Assembly (NCBI GenBank): GCA_963965975.1
Contig: OZ014413.1
Coordinates: 4,288,001 to 4,352,000 of the forward strand
Source of the DNA: Xestospongia bergquistia
Lineage: Eukaryota > Porifera > Demospongiae > Haplosclerida > Petrosiidae
Direction: 5' to 3'
Length of the DNA stretch: 64,000 nucleotides
A model generated the notes under the pieces. That model did not search any database. It was not told the origin of the DNA and saw only the letters and a list, made by a program, of their open reading frames with translations. This document shows positions 51,581 through 61,070 of the stretch, one piece after another. The translations under genes were made by a program, and so were the position numbers. Position 1 is the stretch's first letter; each line of letters starts with the position of its first letter.

Positions 51581-54246
51581 TTTAAAGGACTCTACGGGAC
51601 TAACTAAATAAACTGTTATTAACAGTTTAGTATGTTGGTTTGCATTAACACTCTAAAGTCTTTAAATTAAAGACTTTAGAATGTTTAGACTATTGAGTGA
51701 AGTTAATAAAGTAAACAGCTCAGTCTAAAGGACTCCATGGGACTAACTAAATAAACTGTTATTAACAGTTTAGTAAGCTGGTTTGCATTAACACTCAAAA
51801 GTGTTTAAATTAAAGACTTTAGAAGGTTTAGACTATTGAGTGAAGTTAATAAAATAAACAGCTTAGTTTAAAGACTCTATGGGACTAACTAAATAAACTG
51901 TTATTAACAGTTTAGTAAGTTGGTTTGCATTAACACTCTAAAGTTTTTACATTAAAGACTTTAGAAAGTTTAGACTATTGAGTGAAGTTAATAAAGTAAA
52001 CAGCTTAGTTTAAAGGACTCTATGGGACTAACTAAATATACTGCTATTAACAGTTTAGTATGTTGATTTGCATTAACACTCTCAAGTCTTTAAATAAAAG
52101 ACTTTAGAAGGTTTAGACTATTGAGTGAAGTTAATAAAGTAAACAGCTTAGTTTAAAGGACTATATGGGACTAACTAAATAAACTGCTATTAACAGTTTA
52201 GTATGTTGATTTGCCTTAACACTCTAGAGTCTTTAAATTAAAGACTTTAGAAGGTTTAGACTATTGAGTGAGGTTAATAATGTAAACAGCTTAGTTTAAA
52301 GGACTCTATGGGACTAACTTAATAAATTGTTATTAACAGTTTAGTATGTTGGTTTGCATTAACACTCTAAAGTGTTTAAATTACAGACTTTAGAAGGTTT
52401 AGACTATGGAGTGAAGTTAATAAAGTAAACAGCTTAGTTTAAAGGACTCTATGGTACTAACTAAATAACCTGCTATTAACAGTTTAGTATGTTAGTTTGC
52501 GTTAACACTCTGAAGTCATTAAATTAAAGACTTTAGAAGGTTTAGACTATTGAGTGAAGTTAATAAAGTAAACAGCTCAGTCTAAAGGACTCTAAGGGAC
52601 TATCTAAATGAACTGTTATTAACAGTTTAGTAAGTTGGTTTGCCTTAACACTCTAAAGTCTTTAAAGTAAAGACTTTAGAAGGTTTAGACTATTGAGTGA
52701 AGTTAATAAAGTAAACAGCTTAGTTTAAAGGACTCTATGGGACTAACTAAATAAACTGCTATTAACAGTTTAGTATGTTGGTTTGCATTAACACTCTAAA
52801 GTCTTTAAATTAAAGACTTTAGAAGGTTTAGACTATTCAGTGAAGTGAATAAAGTAAACAGCTCAGTCTAAAGGACTCTATGGGACTAACTAAATAAACT
52901 GTTATTAACAGTTTAGTAAGTTTGTTTGCTTTAACGCTCTAAAGTCTTTAAATTAAAGAGTTTAGAAGGTTTAGACTGTTGATTGAAGTTAACAAAGTAA
53001 ACAGCTCAGTCTAATGGACTTTATGGGACTAACTAAATGAACTGTTATTAACAGTTTAGTAAGTTGGTCTGCATTAACACTCTAAAGTCTTTAAGTTAAA
53101 GAATTTAGAATGTTTAGACTATTGAGTGAAGTTAACAAAGTAAACTGCTCAGTCTAATGGACTCTATGGGACTAACAAAATAAACTGTTCTTAACAGTTT
53201 AGTAAGTTGGTTTGCATTAACACCCAAAAGTCTTTAAATTAAAGACTTTAGAAAGTTTAGACTTATGAGTGAAATTAATAAAGTAAACAGGTCAATTTAA
53301 GGACTCTATGGGACTAACTAAATAAAATGTTATTATCAGTTTAGTAAGCTGGTTAGCATTAACACTATAAAACCTTTAAATTAAAGACTTTAGAATGTTT
53401 CGACTATTGAGTGAAGTCAATAAAGTAAACAGCTCAGTCTAAAGGACTCTATGGGACTAACTAAATAAACTGTTATTAACAGTTTAGTAAGTTCGTTTGC
53501 ATTAACACTCTAAAGTCTTTGAATTAAAGATTTTAGAAGGTTTAGACTATTGATTGAAGTTAACAAAGTAAACAGCTCAGTCTAATGAACTCTGTGGGCC
53601 TAACTAAATGAACTGTTATTAACAGTTTAGTAAGTTGGTTTGCATTAACACTCTAAAGTCTTTAAATTAAAGACTTTAGAAGGTTTAGACTATTGAGTGA
53701 AGTTAATATAGCAAACAGCTCAGTCTAAAGGACTCTATGGGACTAAATAAATAAACTGTTATTAACAGTTTAGTAAGTTCGTTTGCATTAACACTCTAAA
53801 GTCTTTAATTTAAAGACTTTAGAAGGTTTAGACTATTAAGTGAATTTTATAAAGTAAACTGCTCATTCTAAAGGACTCTGTGGACTAACTAAATAAACTC
53901 TTATTAACAGTTTAGTAAGTTGGTTTGCCTTAACACTCTGAAGTCTTTAAATTAAAGACTTTAGAAGGTTTAGACTATTGAGTGAAGTTAGTAAAGTAAA
54001 CAGCTCACTCTAAAAGACTCTATGGGACTAACTAAATAAACTGCTATTAACAGTTTAGTAAGTTGGTTTGCATTAACACTCTAAAGTCTTTAAATTAACG
54101 ACTTTAGAAGGTTTCGACTATTGAGTGAACTTAATAAAGTAAACAGCTCAATCTAAAGGACTCTATGGGACTAACTAAATAAACTGTTATTAACAGTTTA
54201 GTAAGTTTGTTTGCATTAACACTCTAAAGTCTTTAAATTAAAGACT

Positions 54247-54531
54247 TTAGAAGGTTTAGACTATTGATTGAAGTTAATAAAATAAACAGCTCAGCCTAAA
54301 GGACTCTATGGGTATAACTAAATAAACTGTTATTAACAGTTTAGTAAGTTGGTTTGCATGAACACTCTAAAGTCTTTAAATTAAAGACTTTAGAAGGTTT
54401 AGACTATTGATTGAAGTTAATAAAATAAACAGCTCAGCCTAAAGGACTCTATGGTATAACTAAATAAACTGTTATTAACAGTTTAGTAAGTTGGTTTGCA
54501 TGAACACTCTAAAGTCTTTAAATTAAAGACT
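54247..54531 (+). repeat. Recent single-monomer duplication just before the inversion
   Basis: Monomers 54247-54389 (143 bp) and 54390-54531 (142 bp) share ATAAAATAAACAGC, CAGCCTAAAGG, GTATAACTAAAT and GCATGAACAC. They differ essentially by one lost G (ATGGGTATAAC to ATGGTATAAC). The following monomer shares the GGGTATAAC variant. Confidence 0.9.
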
Positions 54532-54710
54532 TTAGAATGTTTAGACTTTTGAGTGAAGTGAATAAAGTAAACAGCTCAGTCTAAAGGACTCTATGGGTAT
54601 AACTAAATAAAATGTTATTAAAAGTTTAGTAAGTTGGTTTGCATTAACACTCTAAAGTCTTTAAATTAAAGACATTAGAAGGTTTAAACTGTTGATTGAA
54701 GTTCACAAAG

Positions 54711-54740
54711 TAAACAGCCTAATACTGAATAGTCTAAACC
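54711..54740. other. Left inversion junction
   Basis: Forward satellite ends in AAAGTAAACAGC (to about 54718) and reverse satellite begins at about ATACTGAATAGTC (54722 on). A few bases in between (CTAA) fit neither side cleanly. The flanking arms pair GGTTTAAAC on the left with GTCTAAACC on the right, so the junction is the centre of a long imperfect inverted repeat. Confidence 0.88.
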
Positions 54741-56846
54741 TTCTAAAGTCTTTAATTTAAAGACTTTAGAGCGTTAATGCAAACCAACTTACTAAACTGT
54801 TAATAACAGTTTATTTAGTTAGTCCCATAGAGTTCATTACACTGAACTGTTTACTTTGTTAACTTCACTCAATAGTCTAAACCTTCTAAAATCTTTAATT
54901 CAAAGACTTTAGAGTGTTAATGCAAACAAACTTACTAAACTGTTAATAAAAGTTTATTTAGTTAGTCCCATAGAGTCCTTTAGACTGAGCTGTTTACTTT
55001 ATTGACTTCACTCAATAGTCGAAACATTCTAAAGTCTTTAATTTAAAGACTTTATAGTGTTAATGCAAACCAGCTTACTAAACTAATAATAACATTTTAT
55101 TTAGTTAGTCCCATAGAGTCCTTTAGATTGACCTGTTTACTTTATTAACTTCACTCAGTAGTCTAAACCTTCTAAAGTCTTTAATTTAAAGACTTTTGGG
55201 TGTTAATGCAAACAAACTTACTAAACTGTTAAGAACTGTTTATTTAGTTAGTCCCATAGAGTCCATTAGACTGAGCAGTTTACTTTCTTAACTTCACTCA
55301 ATAGTCTAAACCTTCTCAATTCTTTAACTTAAAGACTTTAGAGTGTTAATGCAGACCAACTTACTAAACTGTTAACAACAGTTCATTTAGTTAGTCACAT
55401 AGAGTCCTTTAGACTGAGCTGTTTACTTTATTAACTTCACTCAATCGTCTAAACCTTCTAAAGTCTTTAATTTAAAGACTTTAGAGTGTTAATGCAAACC
55501 AACTTACTAAACTGTTAATAACAGTTTATTTAGTTAGTCCCATAGAGTCCTTTAGACTGAGCTGTTTACTTTATTAACTTCACTCAATAGTCGAAACCTT
55601 CTAAAGTCTTTAATTTAAAGACTTTAGAGTGTTAATGCAAACCAACTTACTAAGCTGTTAATAACAGTTTATTTAGTTAGTCCTATAGAGTCCTTTAGAC
55701 TGAGCTTTTTACTTTATTAACTTCACTGAATAGTCTTACTTATTACAACACTCTAAGATCTTTAGACTGAGCTGTTTACTTTCTTAACTTCACTCAATAG
55801 TCTAAACCTTCTAAAGTCTTTAATTTAAAGACTTTACAGTGTTAATGCAAACCAACTTACTAAACTGTTAATAACATTTCATTTAGTTAGTCCCATAGAG
55901 TCCACTAGACCGTGCTGTTTACTTTGTTAACTTTACTCAATAGTCTAAACCTTCTAAAGTCTTTAATTTAAAGACTTTAGAGTGTTAATGCAAACAAACT
56001 TACTAAACTGTTAATAACAGTTCATTTAGTTAGTCCCATAGAGTCCATTAGACTGAGCTGTTTACTTTGTTAACTTCAATCAATAGTTTAAACCTTCTAA
56101 AGTCTTTAATTTAAAGACTTTAGAGTGTTAACGCAAACCAACTTACTAAACTATTAATAACAGTTCATTTAGTTAGTCCCATAGAGTCATTTAGACTGAG
56201 CTGTTTACTTTATTAACTTCACTCAATCGTCTAAACCTTCTAAAGTCTTTAATTTAAAGACTTTAGAGTGTTAATGCAAAGGAACTTACTAAACAGTTAA
56301 TAACAGTTTATTTAGTTAGTCCAATAGAGTCCTTTAGACTGACTGTTTACTTTATTAACTTCACACAATAGTCGATACCTTGTAAAGTCTTTAATTTAAA
56401 GACTTTAGGGTTTTAATGCAAACCTACTTACTAAACTGTTAATAAGAGTTTATTTAGTTAGTCCCATAGAGTCCTTTAGACTGAGCTGTTTACTTTATTT
56501 ACTTCACTCAATAGTCTAAACCTTCTAAAGTCTTTAATTTAAAGACTTTAGAGTGTTATTGTAAACCAACTTACTAAACTGTTATGAACGGTTCATTTAG
56601 TTAGTCCCAAAGAGTCCTTTAGACTGAGCTGTTTACTTGGTTAACTTCAATCAATAGTCTAAACCTTCTAAAGTCTTTAATTTAAAGACTTTAGAGTGTT
56701 AATGCAAACCAACTTACTAAACTGTTAATAACAGTTCATTTAGTCAGTCCCAAAGAGTCCTTTAGACTGAGCTGTTTACTTTGTTTACTTCAATCAATAG
56801 CCTAAACCTTCTAAAGTCTTTAATTTAAAGACTTTAGACAAACTTG
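54719..56846 (-). repeat. Inverted satellite block of about 15 monomers
   Basis: From about 54,719 the array reads as the reverse complement. The reverse anchor CTAAAGTCTTTA or its variants occurs at 54743, 54886, 55029, 55172, 55315, 55458, 55601, 55811, 55954, 56097, 56240, 56382, 56525, 56668 and 56811, giving 143-bp steps except one of 210 and one of 142. The 210-bp step contains an irregular 24-bp segment. Monomers in the block differ visibly from one another, so this is not a fresh homogeneous amplification. This is the only orientation switch pair seen in the window. Confidence 0.96.
55737..55760 (+). other. 24-bp irregular insert inside the inverted block
   Basis: Between two reverse-orientation partial monomers, the bases from 55737 (TACTTATTACAACACTC...) do not fit the reverse monomer. 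From about 55,742 they resemble the forward-strand ATTAACACTCTAAAGTC with a few changes. With the following 43 bp this creates a 210-bp spacing. It may be a micro-inversion or template-switch scar. Confidence 0.6.
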
Positions 56847-56862
56847 TTTAAATTAAAGACTT
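56830..56862. other. Right inversion junction
   Basis: The reverse satellite ends with AAAGACTTTAGA (to 56838), seven bases CAAACTT follow, and the forward satellite begins GTTTAAATTAAAGAC at about 56846. Two junction palindromes thus lie almost back to back. CAAACTT could be reverse satellite after a 13-bp deletion, leaving no foreign sequence at all. Confidence 0.88.
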
Positions 56863-57147
56863 TAGAAGGTTTAGATTATTGAGTGAAGTTAATAACGTAA
56901 ACAGCTAAGTTTAAAGGACTCTATGGGACTAACTAAATAATCTGTTATTAACAGTTTAGTATGTTGGTTTGCATTAACACTCTAAAGTCTTTAAATTAAA
57001 GACTTTAGAATGTTTAGACTATTAAGTGAAGTTACCTAAGTAAACAGCTCAGTCTAAAGGAATCCATGGGACTAACTAAATAAATGGTTATTAACAGTTT
57101 AGTAAGTTGGTTTGCATTAACACTCTAAAGTCTTTAAATTAAAGACT
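56862..57147 (+). repeat. Monomers after the inversion related to those at about 43.9 kb
   Basis: ACTAAATAATCTG, ATTAAGTGAAGTTACC (GTTACC at 57031 and 43985), AGGAATCC or CGAATCC, and AAATAAATGG occur in the same order at 43.88-44.04 kb and here. These rare linked variants suggest shared ancestry of the two segments. Confidence 0.75.
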
Positions 57148-57999
57148 TTATAAGGTTTAGACTATTGAGTGATGTGAATAAAATAAACAGCTTAGTTTAA
57201 CGACTCTATGGGACTAACTATATAAACTGTTATTAACAGTGTAGTTAGTTGGTTTGCATTAGCACTCTAAAGTGTTTAAATTAAAGACTTTAGAAAGTTT
57301 AGACTATTGAGTGAAGTTAATAAAGTAAACAGCTAAGTTTAAAGGACTCTATGGGACTAACTAAATATACTGCTATTAACAGTTTAGTATGTTGATTTGC
57401 ATTAACACTCTAAAGTCTTTAAATAAAAGACTTTAGAGGGTCTAGACTATTGAGCGAAGTTAATAATGTAAACAGCTCAGTCTAAAGGACTCTATAGGAC
57501 TAACTAAATCAACTTTTATTAACAGTTTAGTAAGTTGGTTTGCCTTAACACTCTAGAGTCTTTAAATTAAAGACTTTAGAAGATTTAGACTTTTGAGTGA
57601 ACTTAATAAAGTAAACAGCTTAGTTAAAGGTCTCTATGGGACTAACTAAATAAACTGTTATTAACAGTTTCGTAAGTTAGTTTGCATTAACACTCTAAAG
57701 TCTTTAAATTAAAGACTTTAGAAGGTTTAGACTTTTGAGTGAAGTTAATAAAGTAAACAGCTTAGTTTAAAGGACTCTATGGGACTAACTAAATAAACTG
57801 CTATTAACAGTTTAGTATGTTGGTTTGCATTTTTACCCTAAAGTCTTTAAATTAAAGACTTTAGAAGGTTTAGACTATTGAGTGAAGTTAATAAAGTAAA
57901 CAGCTCAGTCTAAAGGACTCTATGGGACTAACTAAATAAACTGTTATTAACAGTTTAGTAGGTTGGTTTGCATTAAAACTCTAAAGTCTTTAAATTAAA

Positions 58000-59400
58000 G
58001 ACTTTAGAAGGTTTAGACTATTGAGTGAAGTTAATAAAGTAAACAGCTTAGTTTAAAGGACTCTATGGGACTAACTAAATAAACTGTTATTAACAGTTTA
58101 GTAAGTTGGTTTGCATTAACACTCTAAAGTCTTTAAATTAAAGACTTTAGAAGGTTTAGACTAATGAGTGAAGTTAATAAGGTAAACAGCTTAGTTTAAA
58201 GGACTCTATGGGACTAACTAAATAAACAGCTATTAACAGTTTAGTATGTTGGTTTGCATTAACACTGTAAAGTCTTTAAATTAAAGACTTTAGAAGGCTT
58301 AGACTATTGAGTGAAGTTAATAAAGTAAACAGCTCAGTCTAAAGGACTCGATGGGACTAACTAAATAAACTGTTATTAACAGTTTAGTAAGTTGGTTTGC
58401 CTTAACACTCTAAAGTCTTTAAATTAAAGACTTTAAAAGGTTTAGACTATTGATTGAGTTAACAAAGTCAACAGCTCAGTCTAATGGACTTTATGGGACT
58501 AACTAAATGAACTGTTATTAACAGTTTAGTAAGTTGGTTTGTATTAATACTCTAAAGTCTTTAAATTAAAGACTTTAGAAGGTTTAGACTATTGAGTGAA
58601 GTTAATAAAGTAAACAGCTCAGTCTAAAGGACTCTATGGGACTTACTAAATAAAATGTTATTAACAGTTTAGTAAGTTGGTTTGCATTAACACTCTAAAG
58701 TCTTTAAAGTAAAGACTTTAGAAGGTTTAGACTATTGAGTGAAGTTAATAAAGTAAACAGCTCAGTCTAAAGGACTCTATGGGACTAACTAAAGAAACTG
58801 TTATTAACAGTTTAGTAAGTTGGTTTGCATTAACACTCCAAAGTCTTTAAATTAAAGACTTTAGAAGGTTTAGACTAATGAGTGAAGTTAATAAAGTAAA
58901 CAGCTTAGTTTAAAGGACTCTATGGGACTAACTAAATAAACAGCTATTAACAGTTTAGTATGTTTGTTTGCATTAATACTGTAAAATTTTAAATTAAAGA
59001 CTTTAGAATGTTTAGACTATTGAGTGAAGTTAATAAAGTAAACAGCTGAGTCTAAAGGACTCTATGGGACTAACTAAATAAACTGTTATTAACAGTTTAG
59101 TAAGTTCGTTTGTATTAATACTCTAAAGTCTTTAAATTAAAGACTTTAGAAGGTTTAGACTATTGAGTGAAGTTAATAAAGTAAACAGCTCAGTCTAAAG
59201 GACTCTATGGGACTTACTAAATAAAATGTTATTAACAGTTTAGTAAGTTGGTTTGCATTAACACTCTCAAGTCTTTAAATTAAAGACTTTAGAAGGTTTA
59301 GACTATTGAGTGAAGTTAATAAAGTAAACAGCTTAGTTTAAAGGACTCTATGGGACTAACTAAATAAACTGTTATTAACAGTTTAGTAAGTTGGTTTGCA
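58000..59400 (+). repeat. 4/5-mer local HOR
   Basis: The GACTAATGAGTG variant with AAATAAACAGC recurs about 714 bp apart (near 58,159 and 58,873), and GGGACTTACTAAATAAAATG recurs at about 58,638 and 59,209 (571 bp, 4 units minus 1). One G/C-side base is lost near 58,985 (GTAAAATTTTAAA). Confidence 0.75.
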
Positions 59401-59899
59401 TAAAACTCTAAAGTCTTTAAATTAAAGACTTTAGAAGGTTTAGACTATTGAGTGCAGTTAATAAAGTAAACAGCTCAGTCTAAAGGACTCTATGGGACTA
59501 ACTAAATAAACTGTTATTAACAGTTTAGTAAGAGGGCTTGCCTTAACACTCTAAAGTCTTTAAAATAAAGACTTTAGAAGGTTTAGACTATTGATTGAAG
59601 TTAACAAATTAAAAAGCTCAGTCTAAAGGGCTCTATGGGACTAACTAAATGAACGGTTATTAACAGTTTAGTAAGTTGGTTTGCATTAACACTCTAAAGT
59701 CTTTAAATTAAAGACTTTAGAAGGTTTAGACTATTGATTGAAGTTAACAAAGTAAACAGCTCAGTCTAACGGACTTTAAGGGACTAACTAAATGAACTGT
59801 TATTAACAGTTTAGTAAGTTGGTTTGCATTAACACTCTAAAGTCTTTAAATTAAAGACTTTAGAAGGTTTAGACCATTGATTGAAGTTAATAAAGTAAA

Positions 59900-61070
59900 C
59901 AGCTCAGTCTAATGGACTCTATGGGACTAACTAAATAAACTGTTATTAACAGTTTAGGAAGTTGGTTTCCATTAACACTATAAAGTGTTTAAATTAAAGA
60001 CTTTTGAAGGTTTAGACTATTGAGTGAAGTTAATAAAGTAAAGAGCTTTGTTTAAAGGACTCCTTGGGACTAACTAAATAAACTGTTATTAACACTTTAG
60101 TATGTTGGTTTGCCTTACCACTCTAAAGTCTTTAAATTAAAGACTTTAGAAGGTTTAGACCATTGATTGAAGTTAATAAAGTAAACAGCTTAGTTTAAAG
60201 GACTCTATTGGACTAACTAAATAAACTGTTATTAACAGTTTAGTAAGTTGGTTTGCGTTAACACTCTAAAGTCTTTAAATTAAAGACTTTAGAAGGTTTA
60301 GACTATAGAGTGAAGTTTACTAAGTAAACAGCTCAGTCTAAAGGACTCCATGGGACTAACTAAATAAAAAGTTATTAACAGTTTAGTAAGTTGGTTTGCA
60401 TTAACACTCTAAAGTCTTGAAATTAAAGACTTTAGAATTTTTAGACTATTGAGTGAATTAACTAAGTAACAAGCTCTGTCTAAAGGACTCCATGGGACTA
60501 ACTAAATAAACTGTTATTAACAGTTTAGTAAGTTGGTTTGCATTAACACTTTAAAGTCTTTAAATTAAAGACTTTAGAAGGTTTAGACTGTCATTAACAG
60601 TTTAGTAAGTTGGTTTGCCCTATCACTCTAAAGTCTTTAAATTAAAGACTTTAGAAGGTTTAGACTATTGATTGAAGATAACAAAGTAAACAGCTCAGTC
60701 TAATGGACTTTATGGGACTAACTAAATGAACTGTTATTAACAGTTTAGTAAGTTAGTTTGCATTAACACTCTAAAGTCTTTAAATTAAAGACTTTAGAAG
60801 GTTTAGACTATTGATTGAAGTTAATAAATTAAAATGCTCAGTCTAAAGGACTCTATGGGACTAACTAAATAAACTGTTCTTAACAGTTTAGGAAGTTGGT
60901 TTGCATTAACACTATAAAGTGTTTAAATTAAAGACTTTTGAAGGTTTAGACTATTGAGTGAAGTTAATAAAGTAAAGAGCTTTGTTTAAAGGACTCTATG
61001 GGACTAACTAAATAAACTGTTATTAACAGTTTAGTATGTTGGTTTGCATTAACACTCTAAAGTGTTTAAA
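59900..61070 (+). repeat. Duplicated segment with a TTTAGGAAG marker
   Basis: AGTTTAGGAAGTTGG followed by CACTATAAAGTG, GACTTTTGAAGG and AAAGAGCTTTG occurs near 59,951 and 60,885. The 934-bp distance is 7 units minus 67 bp, explained by the 77-bp monomer and a 1-bp deletion. Confidence 0.8.
60574..60650 (+). repeat. 77-bp monomer with a 66-bp deletion
   Basis: GGTTTAGACT is joined to GTCATTAACAG, removing the stem loop, AGCT and GGGACTAAC regions. The break is shortly after the TTTAGACT arm and just inside the 21-bp palindrome. The downstream variants (GTCATTAACAG, TTTGCCC, GAAGATAAC) reappear at 63.73-63.84 kb in a full-length monomer, which shows what the intact version looked like. Confidence 0.92.

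Larger units (their letters stand above)
1..54718 (+). repeat. Direct-orientation satellite block, left
   Basis: About 382 monomers all read in the same direction (anchor TTAGAAGG on the + strand). Exceptions to the 143-bp step are few: a 113-bp monomer at 430, a 142-bp monomer at 3975, four 92-bp monomers, six 169-bp monomers and scattered 1-bp indels. The block contains all the large duplications described separately and ends abruptly at the orientation switch near 54,719. Confidence 0.97.

Noticed and set aside
55737-55760. Transposon remnant inside the inverted block
   Set aside because: Only 24 bp, no terminal repeats or target duplication, and most of it aligns to the forward satellite.
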